Shown here: piece after piece, positions 23,676 to 36,141 of the stretch
Numbering within the stretch: position 1 is the first letter of the stretch
Layout: each line of letters begins with the position of its first letter
Assembly (NCBI GenBank): GCA_020091685.1
Contig: CM034591.1
Location: 31,021,555 to 31,085,554 of the forward strand
DNA length: 64,000 bases
Direction of reading: 5' to 3'
Source of the DNA: Lutjanus erythropterus
Lineage: Eukaryota > Chordata > Actinopteri > Lutjaniformes > Lutjanidae
The notes under the pieces: generated by a model
The model's database searches: none
Told to the model about the DNA's origin: nothing
The model's input: only the letters and a program-made list of their open reading frames with translations
Position numbers and translations under genes: made by a program

Positions 23676-24896
23676 TTTTTTTTTTTTTTCTTTTTTTTGG
23701 TGAAGACGGGTTGTATGAGTTATTTATTGACAGTCAGTGTATTATGTCAGTGGACCCGCAGTTTGGAGAAGCAGACAGGAGTTCCAGCACAGAAGCTCAG
23801 CATTGTACTGCTGCAGAGAGGGTCAGCAGAAGAACGTATTATATCCACATAGGACTACCTGAAAAAATCAATATCTTCAAGTGTATGCTATGTATACCGC
23901 ACTACATATTCTAAACCATAGTACTTCCCTTATCCTGTGCATACGAGTGCCTGCCTGTGCAGTGAACAGATGAGCTCGTTGGGTCAGACAGTTGCAAGAT
24001 CAGACTGAAATCAAACTTTACTTTCCTAAAGATTTCAAAGATGGTGCGTGTATGTTTTTCTGGGCTATTCAAGCAAACAAGTATCCTGGTCACCATCTAT
24101 ATTTCACTGTGTTCCATTGAGTGATATTAGCATTACACAGCTGTACCTGTTTCACTGAATATAAACACTCAGCACTCAACGTGTACGTCTGGTACAACTC
24201 CACATTTGCAGTGATCATTTTTCTGAAGTAGACCGCGAAAAACCACCCCAAGTCCAACCCCTCTGCAAAAGTCCCTCTTCTGTATACTCTGGTTGATAAA
24301 GATGCCCTCGTGTCCACAGTGAACAGCATTTTGTCATTGCAGTCATAATCACTCATTTCTAGTTTCTTGAGTTTATTTGTACTGCTGTAACTGTGACCCA
24401 GACAGCTGATCTCTGGAGCACAGTCAGGCTTGCTTTTGTATAGGAATACAGACGAGCTAGAAAATGCAGTGCCAAAGTATAGGGCTGTCTGATGACCAGA
24501 TAAAGCAGTGAATATATTCTAAAAACAGTGTACACGTAAATTGATATTCATGTCTTTAGGTGGGCCTTAAAATATGTTTTGTCTGCTAACAGTTTGTGTG
24601 ACAGTACAGTGTTGAGCTTCCATGATGGTACTCCTTTCTTCTTCTCTAATAACAAGCTGGCCAGCATCTACGGTGGCCAGTACACTGACTGTCGATAAAT
24701 ACCTCATAAAAACTATCTCATTAAGAAAACGATACTGACCACTTTTAGAAATAGGTAGGTCATTATGTGTCAGATAATCCAGACCAACTGGACCTTCTTT
24801 TCTGGATTCAAAGACTTGATTTTGCACCGTTAAACTGCTGTGAATCAAGCCAGCGCTTTCATAATCCATCCATAAAAAAATATTACATGATAACAT
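23676..24896 (-). pseudogene. Broken reading frame of unknown protein with inverted 3' duplication
   Basis: On the minus strand one frame runs from 24896 to 24090 with only two stops (TAA at about 24567 and a TAG near 24516); a change of frame then continues to 23911. The translation looks protein-like, with mixed hydrophobic and polar segments and several Cys, for example SGQYRFLNEIVFMRYL and DYDCNDKMLFTVDTRASL. I do not recognise the family. Part of it (about 24580-24720) recurs inverted at about 23717-23850: ACAGTCAGTGTA and GAAGCTCAnCAnTGTACTG are shared, and both translate to EAQHCT-x(4)-VSR. The minus-strand sequence ends in an A-rich run (T/C run at 23676-23698 on plus), which could be a retroposition tail. 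It may be a retrocopy of a cellular gene or part of an unnamed mobile element. Confidence 0.35.
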
Positions 24897-25490
24897 GTGA
24901 AAGCAAACTGCATGAGAGAGGGAAGAGATAACAGACTGTCTAAGTGTCAGGGATTTGTCAGCATTTCAACAGACAGCCCCTGCTTTCTCTCACTCTCACT
25001 GTCTCCCTACAAATCTGTCTCTCCTCACACACACAGCGCATCACCACCAAACAATTTTCCATCTGACTGCACGTTTGCATGTGCTTATGTGTGCACATGG
25101 GTTTGTGTATGTTGGATATGTTTTTATGTGTGTGAAGATCAGAGAAAGGCCCTCCGCCTGACTGGCAGTGTGACTGGCAAATTCAGATTAGAATGACTTA
25201 TTTGACACTGGTAAACAATGCAGTAAATACATAAGGCTGGGCAATCAATCAACATCCTGGTACCCTAACCTGTCCTACTAAAGCTGCAGTGTGGAACAAA
25301 TGTGTGTGCGTCTGTGTGTGCACGCAGGTGTATCAAAGGAAATGAGTCTACAACACTTATATTACTTTAATCTGAAGATATATACATGTAACCACGTTTT
25401 TTTTGTTTTTGTTTTTGTTTTTTTAAGTTAGTCATCATATTGTCCTTGTTATGGTCACCCATGAACTCATGAACTGTTAATACAAATCTT
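24897..25490. other. No gene seen
   Basis: Pyrimidine-rich then TG-rich sequence (25078-25135). Overlapping plus frames at 24897-25196 lack motifs. Confidence 0.5.
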
Positions 25491-28085
25491 GGTAACACTT
25501 TCTATGACACACATGTCTACAATGCGTTATAAACACTTATAATATGTTATACTATGCTTATAGAAATGGAAAATTGTAGTAGGCGGCAACCCTTGAATAT
25601 CATGGTGGACACCGATTGTCAGGGAAGCTGTCCGACTGAAGAAGGCGGCCTTACGGGATGTGTTATTTTGGGGGACTCTGGAGGCAGTTGCAAGGTACCA
25701 ACAGGCCCGAAGGACGGCAGCCTCAGCCGTGACATAGGCAAAGGAACAGTGTGGGAGGAATTTGGAGAAGCCATGGAGAAGGACTTTCGGTCGGCACCGA
25801 AGTGCTTCTGGAAAACTGTTCAGCACCACAGGAGAGGGAAACGGGTGACGATCCGAAGCTGTATATAGCAAGGATGGAGCCCTGTTGACTTCAAATGAGG
25901 AGGTAATGTAGTGGTGGAAGGAGCACTTTGAGGAACTTCTAAACCTAACTAACCCACCTTCTATGGTAGAGACAGAGCTGGAGGATGATGGGGGATCACT
26001 GTCAATTTCCCTGGAGGAAGTCACTGAGGTAGTCAAACAACTCCACAGTGTCAAAGCCCCAGGGACTGATGAGACCCGCCTGGAAAGGTGGAAGGCTTTG
26101 GGTGTTGAGGGGCTGTCGTGGATGACACGTCTCTTCAAGATTCTGTGGAAGTTTGGGACAGTGCCTAAGGAGTGGCAGACTGGGGTGGTGGTTCCCCTTT
26201 TCAAAAAGGGCGATCAGAGGATGTGTGCCAATTATAGAGGCATCACATTACTCAGCCTCCCTGGGAAAGTTTACTCTAAGGTGCTGGACAGGAGGGTCAG
26301 GCCGATAGTTGAACCTCGGATTGAAGCTTTTCACTCTCGCAAGGATCCTGGAGGGGGCCTGGGAGTATGCTGATCCAGTCTACATGTGCTTTGTGGATTA
26401 GGAGAAGGCGTACGACTGGGTTCCACGGGAGACATAGTGGGAGGTGCTGCAGACGTATGGGGTGAGGGGGTCACTGCTCAGGGCCATCCAATCATTGTAC
26501 GCCCAAAGTGGGAGCTGTGGCCAGGTCCTCAGTAGTAAGTCGGACTCTTTCCCGGTGGAGGTTGGCCTCCGTTAGGGCTACACGTTATCACCAATTCTGT
26601 TTGCGTTCGCATCAGAGTGTGAAGCGGCTGGGATGAGGATCAGGACCTCTAAAGTCTGAGGCTATGGTTCTCAGCAGGAAACCGGTGGATTGTCTACTCC
26701 AAGTAGGGAATGAGTCCTTACCCCAAGTGAGGGAGTTCAAGTATCTCGGGGTCTTGTTCTTGAGTGAGGGGACAATGGAGTGTGAGATGGGCCGGAGAAT
26801 CGGAGCAGCAGGAGCGGTATTGTGTTTGCTTTACCGCAGTGTTATGATGAAAAGAGAGCTTAGCCAGAAGGAAGAGCTCTTAATCTACCGATCAATCTTT
26901 GTTCCTACTCTCACCTATGGTCATGAAGCGTAGGTCATGACCGAAAGAACGAGATCGCGGATACAGTGGGTTTTCTCAGGACGGTGGCCAGCATCTCCCT
27001 TAGGGATGGGTGAGAAGCTCAGTCATCCATGAGGAACTCGGAGTAGAGCCACTGCTCCTTTGCGTAGGAAGGAGCCAGTTGAGGTGTTTTGGGCATCTTG
27101 TAAAGATGCCACCTGGTTGCCTGCCTAGGGAGTTGTTCCAGGCACATCCAGCTGGAAGGAGGCCACGGGGCAGACCGAGGACTAGGTGGAGGGATTATAT
27201 CTCTGCCCTGGCCTGGGAACGCCTTAGGATCCCCCAGTCAGAGCTGGCAAATGTAGCCGGAGAAAGGGATGCCTGGCGTCCCCTGCTGGAACTGTTACCC
27301 CCACGACCTGATTTTGGATAAGCGGTTGAAGATGGATGGATGGATGGATGGATAGTTAAATATTACATAAGCACTTGTAATATTTATAATGCATCATAAC
27401 AATAATCGTAAAATAAAATATAATTTAAGCTCAAGGATCATAATCACTGTTATATGGTATTATAATGTGATGAGTGAAAGTAAATTATTAATGTGAAATT
27501 AAGTGGATATGTGGTTCTTTAAGTAAAGTAATGAAATCCTTGAGGTATAAGCAGATATAATATATTACAGTCTGATTATAAGTCATTATAAGAGGTCAAT
27601 TTTTGCTTTAAGTAAAATGAAAATATAATAATATAATAATATAACAGTGTTTCCACTCGGCTGATGGATCTGTTTTGCCCCCAAAAACATAATTGTAATA
27701 TATTATAATCATTTTAGAATCCACTGTAATGACATTATAATGCATTAAAATAGAGATTATAACGCATTATAAAACGGTTATAGTGTATTACAGCAATAAG
27801 TGTTACTGTGACCCTGTCATAAAAATCAGCAGGTGACAACAATTTTTAATTATTATGACACTTAAAAAACATTCTTAGTTGTTTTATAATGTGTAATGTG
27901 TTGTTTTGTTATTAAGCATTATTAATATTGACACAATAAGTGCTTATAACTATAATTTTGCATTGCTATAAACAAAGTATAACACATTATAAGTATGATT
28001 ATGTTACATTGCTATATATACAGTATAACACATTATAAGTATGTTCATAATGCATTATAGACATGGGCTTCATGTAAGTCTTGGC
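25491..28085. mobile_element. Inverted-repeat AT-rich element split by a LINE
   Basis: The left arm (25491-25569) starts GGTAACACTTTC and contains CATGTCTACAATGCGTTAT and TGTTATACTATG. The right arm (about 28005-28085), reverse-complemented, gives CATGTCTATAATGCATTAT and TGTTATACTGTA in the same order. The arms are about 80 bases and clearly related. Between them lie the Rex3-like insertion and AT-rich sequence full of TTATAA words. No coding capacity of its own. Superfamily was not determined, and no target duplication was established. Confidence 0.75.
25580..27355 (+). pseudogene. Rex3-like (RTE clade) non-LTR retrotransposon, truncated and defective
   Basis: The product would be a reverse transcriptase that copies the element into DNA at the target. 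Recognisable blocks in order: VWEEFGEAMEKDFRSA (25748-25795), VVKQLHSVKAPGTDE then QTGVVVPLFKKGDQR and NYRGITLLSLPGKVYSKVL (26029-26290), VYMCFVD then stop then EKAYDWVP (26377-26424, with the first catalytic Asp), LSPILF, ECEAAGMRI, MVLSRKPVDCLLQVGNESL (26664-26720), FKYLGVLF, IYRSIFVPTLTYGHEA, and RRPRGRPRTRWRDYI near 27190. Pieces lie in all three plus frames. The YRGIT block runs out at 26373; the following part is read from 26339 in another frame and has three TAG codons. LSPILF joins directly to AFASECEAA, so the FADD catalytic segment is deleted. An extra G near 26655 shifts frame before MVLSRK. The 3' end is followed by a GATG tail (27331-27355), as described for Rex3. The 5' part is missing, as usual for LINE insertions. 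Confidence 0.88.
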
Positions 28086-30699
28086 CAATTTTTTTTTTTT
28101 TTTAAATGAAGTATTATAATTGTTTAAACACCACAGTATGTTACTCTGTCCTTGTCAATCACAAGTAAACCTATGGAGTGTAACAGATTAATTCACAGTC
28201 AGCCATTATCCAAAGCATTTGGTTGAGTTACAGCTCGCCTCATTCTAAGAGAAACACTTTAAATTTATGAACGTCTAACAACTTTAAAACTACAAGCCAG
28301 CTGAGCATCTGACAGGACCAGACAGAGCTGTTAAAGAGACTGAGGGGGAAAAACAATAGCATTCACACAGAATGAGATGTGGAAGAAAAACGACATGTTG
28401 GCTTAACAAACCAGTGAGCCCATTCTTTGGAAATGACTGTAGGTTAATAGCAGCAAATGCTGCAGCAGCATTACACTGTCCCCAAAGCTGTAAGGAGATG
28501 AATAATGCAGAAAGTGGATTAAAGTGATGTACAGTATTTGCTCAATGGTTATTTGCTGCATGGTATGATTTTCTCATTACCAGGATCCCCTTTTTATCAC
28601 AACAGTTCAACAGTCATATTAAGGTAATGGATATAAAGAAAAGCAAGAAGAGTAATGTACTGTATTATGCTGTCACCATGATATATATAATAAACCACTG
28701 GTAAGAATGCAATATACTTGTGTAGAATGAGCCGTTGAAATAAAATGAGATTAACCTAATTGCTTTATGGTAACTTGTTATATTAACATAAACCAGATGT
28801 TTACTGTCACAAAAAATAATTCTTTTAAGTATGAAAAGACAATGTATATAACAAAAATACGAAATTGAAAGCAGACTCACGTTTCAGCTCATGTCAGTCC
28901 CGAGAATTGCTAATTAAAAATCAATGCTTTAATGCGGCTTCATCAGCACACTCCATTTCACAGGCCACGTGCAGGTAGTTTGCTTCAATTTTTAATTACA
29001 CTTTGCATGCTAATATGGAACATAAACCAAACATTTACCAGTAGGGACACCTTTTCATTTCACGCTGGGATGCTCTCTTGTGTTTATGAAACAAGCGAGT
29101 GTGTCTGCCAGTGCATTAAACAAGGATGATGTGTGTCTCCTCACCGTCAGAGCTTAATAAGCTATTTACCAAATCTGCAAAATATCTGCTAACTGATGAT
29201 GCCTTTGGCAAATAAGTGAGAACCAATTTGTCTAACTCAAACAAGATTGGCATTGTGTAATTGTGTTGCGATGGTACACTCAGTTATTTTACCCCATTTC
29301 AAAGTTATAAGTCATACTGTATTATACGCTTCAAACTGAGTAAGACACCTGAGCAACCTGAAGCAGAAAAGTTAAATAAATCCTAGGAATTCTTTTCATA
29401 TTCAATTATTGTGTGGTGCACAATTTACATCCGATGTCAGTGCAAAGCATGACCCTGTCCTTAATGTAGTGAAGCAAAAAATTAATGATGTGGAGGCCAG
29501 GGTGGTGAATGAAGATGGCAACCATGTACTGTCTTCTAGCTCTGCTGCAGAAATATAAATTATTGAACTGCAATCAGACTATCTGCAGTGACACTACAAA
29601 TGCAGTCACAGTATAAGTGACAGGAAAACAAGAACTCTGCCTGCAATAATCAAATTGTTTCTCTTGATTGGATACAATATACTTTATCGTCCCCGTAGGG
29701 AGACTTATCTTTGGACTCACAGCGAGGCCGATCCACTGTAATTACAAGCCATAAAATCAAACTGAGACACTAAAGCTTCATGCCATCAGGCGTAACGTGT
29801 TCTACACAATCTATCAACGATAAATAACACGCTCACATATCCACACAACACCTGAAACATTCTCATCTAATCCTCGCAGAGGGCTAGCACCTGACCTTTT
29901 ATTGTGTGGTAGTTTAATTCCCACAGGTATACATAACTGCAACTCAATTTAGCTTATATTGAGGCACCTCTTGCTAATAATGCACCTAGTGTTAATGACA
30001 GCCATATGCATGCTTACTATGCTACTATAGAGTGTTTGTACCTACGTCACAATTTGGTCAGTAACTCGGATGTATGGCCATGTCGGAGGTGCTGGGATGT
30101 AATTCAATATAAGCTGACTTTAGGATCTTTAGTTAACTAGTCAACTACCTTGTTTTACACCAAGTCCATAGATTACAAAGATTTGATGGTGTGTGGATGG
30201 TGAGAGACGCATAGTATCAGTTTATTAATGATGTTGATCCTCAGTGGCGTGTATTGTGAAAGCCAATGTAGGTGATCAACTGATCTTTACATTTTAGACT
30301 TTTAAATATCTAAGAATTTTAGGATTTCAACTTTATTGGTCACCTAGTAGAGCTTTTGGGTCCAAATGCTGATCTGTCACAAACATAAACAATTAAAACC
30401 TTTTCATCCAATTTATTAAAGAAGTCAATTAATGAGAAACTAGTTTATTATTATTACAAGCTTATGTATGTGTGGTTGACCAAAACCAACCCACCAACTA
30501 TGACAAGGGAAGTCATGTACACAACTCATGAACGTAGAGCTAACAGTAAATTTCCACTTACAAGGTTGTGAATACCACAAGAGTGGGGCGTTCATATGAG
30601 CTTTTCTCGTGAACATAGTAATGATGACCCCATTTAATGGCAGCATTACCCAACAGTTATGAGTTATGCTCTCACCTCCAGATCAATGACCTGCTGTGA
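28086..30699. other. No gene seen
   Basis: 28890-29210 has balanced composition with several TAATTA-type words and could be conserved noncoding DNA; that is a guess. 29670-29760 includes ACTTTATCGTCCCCGTAGGG, similar to a phrase in fish repeat 3' regions. No exon supported. Confidence 0.4.
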
Positions 30700-31480
30700 A
30701 AACATCCTCTCCCACATGTATGTTACACACATATTTTTGCAGGACTCAGTGATAAAAACATACAGCACATGAGCTTCTGGAGGATACCAAAAATCTTAAG
30801 TCTGTGAAAAAACATGCATCTGCTGATTCAGCTTTGACCAAAAAACATCTCCAGCTTCCTGTATCATCAACTTGGCCCCTGTGATATTTATAAGATCCGA
30901 CCTCAGTGATAGATTGGTTACAGATGATAACTGGCTGGCGTTTGCTCACTGCTCTGGGATCAAGCACCATTTCCCATATCTTCTCGATGTCTTGAATCAC
31001 ATTGTTATAATCAGAAACATATTTTAAGGGGATAATGTGATTGACCACTGTTTTTGTGTATGAAGCCAAGAGTGATAGTGGCAGGAATCAATATGATTTA
31101 GATTCCTGATGCAGTCATTGATAAACAATGCAAATATCAAAGACATGAAAGAACCCTGAAGGAAGCCCATGCTGACTGATCTTGGTACTGGCAGATAATA
31201 TTTAATGGTGCACCAACACAGCACCAGTGTTTAGAAAAATAATGATATAATCCTGCCATTTTATGGCAAAAAAAGATAAAACATTTTATTCAGGCACTGA
31301 AGAAGAGGATGTGGGGATGAGGAGCATTAAATGCTGAATTAAAATCAACAAACAAAGGAATTAACACCAGAGTCTTTGTAATCCTTTGAGACCAAATGTG
31401 TAATGCATCATCTGTACTTCCCCCCTGTTAATAAGCAAACTGATGGCAGTGTAATAATGACATCATTTCTGCTTTACAAC
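30700..31480 (-). pseudogene. Reverse transcriptase remnant of a second non-LTR retrotransposon
   Basis: On the minus strand, from about 31460 down: a decayed QFAY-type segment, then VDFNSAFNAPHPHIL (about 31350-31305), which matches the catalytic motif A of LINE reverse transcriptases. Next comes the frame 31224-31024 with GFLQGSFMSLIFALFINDC (motif B region), then a shift into 31069-30746 with EMVLDPRA, SITEVGSYKYHRGQVDD and FFTDLRFLVSS. Those blocks fit the KTKEMV...VxSYKYLG...IDD...LRxLRxFGVSS region of CR1/Jockey-group elements as I remember them. The Ala-Asp-Asp catalytic motif is not visible and seems deleted at the frame change. The clade is not firmly assigned. It differs from the Rex3-like and L2-like remnants elsewhere in the window. 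Confidence 0.68.
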
Positions 31481-33590
31481 AATCATCTTCACAGACTTCA
31501 TGGGAAGAGATGGTAATGCCACAATTCGAATGCAGAAATTGACTCTGACTCTTTAGCTTCATTCCAAGTATCTGTGTAGAGGTGTATGATAGAGAATATT
31601 ATTTTTTTTTTCTGTTTTGCGCATATTGACTGTTGATGCATTGAGAAGGAGACACAATCCTCCAGGACACCTGAAAAAAATCCTAGGAAAGGACAAGACT
31701 ACACCCATTACCTGCATTTACTTGATACAGCTGTAGAATTCAGTAGGAATGGAGTTTGTGTAACAGCATCCTGAGCTCTGCGGACTAACTGAAGTTGGTA
31801 AATTGATTAAGACGGTTAAATTAAACCACTTAAGGCAGGGCACTCTACGAAATTCCGTAACAACCATTAACAATTTAAAGGAACTATTTGCTTTGGTTAA
31901 AGAATTATATTTAGATATAATTATCGCACTCCTTCTGACCAATTATATGAAGTACAGTATAAATCTACACAATGATAGTTAAAGCAGACAAAAATGATTA
32001 GCTGTAATTATTGCTTTAAATATTCAGTAACACACACAACAAATGCATTAGTTTTGATGAAATTAACAGAAATGTTCTTGAATGAGTCATTTTTAAAACA
32101 TGAAACTCCTACAACTGCATGTCCTCAACTTGGCTGGAAAAATGAGGACATTAAATTTACCAAAAACGTGACTTACTAAGACCTTTAAAAAGAATGAGGT
32201 TTTCCGATCAATAAACTCCTGGCAAACAGTGAAGTCACATTCATTAAGGCCTTTATAAAACACATATTTCTTGGAGGGGTACTTCAAGGTCCTCCATTAA
32301 ACTTGATTAATTAATTAACCTTGTGCTGGTTTTAAATGACCTGCCTGAGATGAACATAGTGATAATGATAACCCATTCACTTAAAGCAAAGAAACAAACT
32401 GTGCCTTAAGAGGGCTGCTGGCAACACCTGAAGAAAGAGTTTGATCTGAGCTGGAGGCGGAGGTGAGAAAAGCACTTGAATTTTAAGGCGTGAGCTCTGG
32501 GTTTATTTCGACTGTAGCAAGTAAAATAAACCACCATCAGTTGTGTTATTAGTTTTGTGTCAGATATATTGCACAGTGCACATAAAGAATGCTTTCAAGT
32601 TCAAATAAAAACTCTTATCAACTGATTATCACATATGTGCAATTTTTAGGAAAACAAATGATTTGCATGCTTTCCTTCATCAAATGAGTAATTTAAGGAG
32701 ATGGGAAAATGGCTTCCTTGCTGATTTTTTTTGCTTTCAATACAGACCCATTGATCAATGTCCCATTAAATGAGAAGCCATTGATCTTTGACATGTAGTC
32801 CGAGACTGATGAAATCCAAAGTGCATATAAGCAAGTGCACTGCTTACATACACAGTTTAGGGCACAGCAATACATGAATGTTACAGTGATGAGAATCTGC
32901 AAAGTCGAGTTGTAAATATTAATATTTAAACCTTTTATCAGATCTATCCCTATTCCCTTAATGTAAGTAGTCACTGTTAGGACAATACCATTACATTCTA
33001 TTTATTTTTTCAAGTTTTTATGTGCAACAAAATATGATTGATCAGTAGTGAATATTTAATCTTGAAGGCATATTGAAGTTCAACTACCTCATTAAAAAAA
33101 TCAGAATGTGTGAACATGTTTAATAATCAAGTCCAAGAGAGACAAGATGTCCCATACTCCACTGAAAAGTCCATTCTCAGTGTATGTGTGCCGGGGGCTT
33201 CAAGTTTCCAAATCATACTGTAAGATGCATAATGAACCATGATTGGATGAGAAACTTTAGTCAATGTAAAGTTGTCCAATTTCAAAAACTTTAATTTCCA
33301 GTACTGTATATGTCTTCGTGATTCAAAAATAGTCAAACAAGGCAGATGGTGAGTGATCAAATAACTGACCAATCAATTTCATGTCCTAGTTTTAAAATGC
33401 ATCATATGCTTTGTGTGTTTGTAAATGCCATACAAGAGCATGTGCACGTGCCATATATTACATTCAGTTCTGAAGCAAACAAACACAAGTAGTGAACAAT
33501 GAGCAGAGATTCTAGCCTGTCATCGCCAGAATAATTCGCAAATATGAAGTAGTCTGGAAACTCAGTTCATTCTCATTTTCCAAGACACTT
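31481..33590. other. No gene seen
   Basis: AT-rich DNA; short frames only, none with a motif. Upstream LINE sequence may extend a little way past 31480 but cannot be followed. Confidence 0.45.
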
Positions 33591-33599
33591 TATTAACAT

Positions 33600-34090
33600 G
33601 CACAGGCCTTTGGATGCAATTGGATAGATTTACAACCAATCAGAGCAGTGGTGTTTGGTCCGTTTCCAAGGGCACATAAAGGTGGCTGCCCAGTTATAAT
33701 CTTTCTCCTATTACACCGAAATACATACACATTTTATGTGAGAAATAGGCAATCCAGTGTCAGAATCTGATCCACATTTGATCAGCACATCATAGTTTTG
33801 TGATCCTCAGGCATTGTGCTGGATGAACTTACTGACGGGACATAATTGGATAGATTTACAACCAGTTAGAGCAGCAAAATGCATGATGTGACTATTCAAA
33901 TCTGGACCGGTGTCGCTCCTCTGTCAATCATTGTATAAAACTTAGCCCACTTTAAATAAATGGTTGTGATTGGCCTGATTGGATCCAAGGCTGGTGAAAT
34001 TCTGTCTGACTGGAACTAGGGGCAGATGTATCTGCCTGGGCAAATTAAAACATGAGCTTGACAGATTTGTCTAGTTCTCAGGCTACAGTG
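33600..34090 (+). repeat. Interspersed repeat with an internal duplication
   Basis: TTGGATAGATTTACAACCA occurs at about 33619-33637 and again at about 33846-33864, each followed by an AGAGCAG motif. The remainder has phrases (TTGATTGGATCCAAGG-like, GAACTAGGGGCAGATGTATC) that I recall from fish dispersed repeats. Ends were not resolved. Confidence 0.5.
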
Positions 34091-35108
34091 ATTTTATTTG
34101 TAAATTAAAATAATGTCACATTTTCTGCTGTGCTCTGCTATAGAAAGTCTGTGTTGCAGAATGCTTCATCCCTGACACTATGCAAGCTAACAAAAACTGA
34201 TTTTGCAAACCAGGAGAAATGACATGACTGTTCATTAATTTAATGTTATTGACTTATTCCCTGCTACTTTTTGCATATAAGCTTCCATTAGTGCAAAGTC
34301 CTTGTAGAGATCTCACTCTTCTCCATGAAACATGATCAGCTTTTCATGCACAAGGACAAACAGACCTTGACGGTATCTTGAAAATGAAGTGCAGGATCAC
34401 AGAAGTGTCTTGTTTTCCTTTGAGCAAACCACTGGAGCGTTTACTTGACCCACAAGACAAGTTCTTGAACAATTTGCACTGTTGTTCTCCTTTCAGCCTT
34501 TGGAGTGGGACCATTTCAATGGGTCATCTCTGAGTGGGCCACAGAATCAACTGAGGACAGATGCTTTGGGATGAAAAAAGTTGTACCTGTTACTCTCTTT
34601 GTTGGAATCACAATAACTAGGATGCCTTTATGCTGCATCATTTTATAATAAAACAAACACAGGCAATTATGAATCATTGGATTCATCTCTTTTCAAATAC
34701 TTTAAGATTCAAGGTGTGCATGACAAAATATTCCATGTTGAAGTATTAAATTTATACAGTGCACTTTGAAGGTCAACATTTTAAACAACAACTCTTCCTG
34801 ACACTTTCTTTGAACTCTGCTGTCTTTATTCTCAAAAACACATCAGCATGTGTGACAGATACCTAAATCGAAATAATCCTGGCAACAAGGGGGATGACAA
34901 CACTTCTCAGCAGAAACAGCTGTGCATGAACGATAACTGAGTCATACTATGGCAGAAAGCACAGGGCTTAAATCCTCTGACTTCCTGTCCAAGTCTGACA
35001 CCTGAAGAGGGGAGAGAGGAGAGATGACATACGACCCTGTCATCTCAGCTTCGTAGGGTAGAACGGCTTGTGAGACTGGGAGAAATTACGCAAAGTAACT
35101 ACTGACAG
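34091..35108. other. No gene seen
   Basis: No exon, RNA gene or bounded repeat recognised. Confidence 0.45.

Positions 35109-35141
<33 letters not shown>
35109..35141. repeat. CA dinucleotide microsatellite
   Basis: Uninterrupted AC/CA run of about 33 bases. Confidence 0.95.
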
Positions 35142-35146
<5 letters not shown>

Positions 35147-35429
35147 TGTACATATATGCACATGAATCTTCCACCTGCTATTTGAGGACTTATTTTTATT
35201 TTTAGAAAAAAAAGTAGACAGTGTAGAATCCTCTTAGACTCAATCAAGCAGGAAGGACAGGCAGACCTGCTCAGTCATGCAAATTTAAACGGAGGTCATC
35301 TAAGTGAAGACATGTTGACTAGAACTTTTTCAGAGTTCAAAAGAAGATAGGCAACAGTGCATGTGAAACTTGAGAACTCTACCTATGAACTTAGGGATTT
35401 AAACAAAACAGGAGGCTGTAATTGGTGCA

Positions 35430-36115
35430 CAGTGTTACTTTGGGTTAAATATTAACGCCAGCATGCTAACATGCTCACAGTGCCAGTGCTAACACACTGA
35501 CATTTAGTCAGTATGATGTTTATTATGTAACCTACACTATGTAACTTTGGCATGTTAGTGTGCTAACATTTACTTTTTAGCACAAAACATAAAATACTAG
35601 GGTGACCAGACGTTCCTGTTTTTCTAGCCGAGTAGAGTGGAGAGAAAGGAGAGGAAGACGACTTGATGGAAAGAAGAGTAAAAGAGATAGAGAAGAAAGG
35701 TAAAATGTTTTTGAAAATTTTATATTAATGTATTTTATCTAATAGTGTACTATTTATTATTGAAGATTGTAGAGGAAGGAGAGAGGAAACAGTGAGAAGG
35801 AAGAATTAAGAGAGTGAAGTAAAGACAGTGTAGAGGAGTCACTTCACAAAAATACTGCTGAGGCTAATGGGAACATCATTAGTTTTGCAGGTATTCAATC
35901 ATGAACCCAATTAAAACAAATTAAATTTTTGACTTAATGAAAGCACTTCATGAAAAGTCAGGAGATCACTGAAATTCATTACAGTTCATCCTCAGGGGGA
36001 CATACATGCCAGTATCAAATTTAATGACAGTCCAGTTTAAATTTCAGTTTTGATCAAAGGTGGACCGAACAACATTGCAATCCCTAGAGCAGTGACGCTA
36101 GCACATACCTTTCAA
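35430..36115 (+). repeat. Modular interspersed repeat, family J copy 2, interrupted
   Basis: Begins with GCATGCTAACATGCTCACAG and continues through GGCATGTTAGTGTGCTAAC, GAGGCTAATGGGAACATCAT and a GTGGACCGAACAACATTGC ending followed by CCCTAGAGC. It shares the GAAAAGTCAGGAGATCAC and TTCATCCTCAGG modules with the 16.0 kb copy but has fewer of them. A 250-base hAT-like insertion splits it at 35598-35847. Confidence 0.65.
35598..35847 (+). mobile_element. hAT-like insertion in the modular repeat
   Basis: It starts TAGGGTGACCAGACG, a terminus I associate with hAT elements. The 8-mers TAAAATAC (35590-35597) and AAAAATAC (35848-35855) differ at one base. Removing 35598-35855 rejoins the modular repeat in its expected order. 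The 3' end (GAGTCACTTCA) is a decayed match to the inverted start. The interior is GA-rich and codes for nothing. Confidence 0.7.
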
Positions 36116-36141
36116 CATCCTGTTTTTCCCAGGATTCTCCC

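Noticed and set aside
25527..26204. 225-codon minus frame
   Set aside because: Antisense shadow of the Rex3-like reverse transcriptase.
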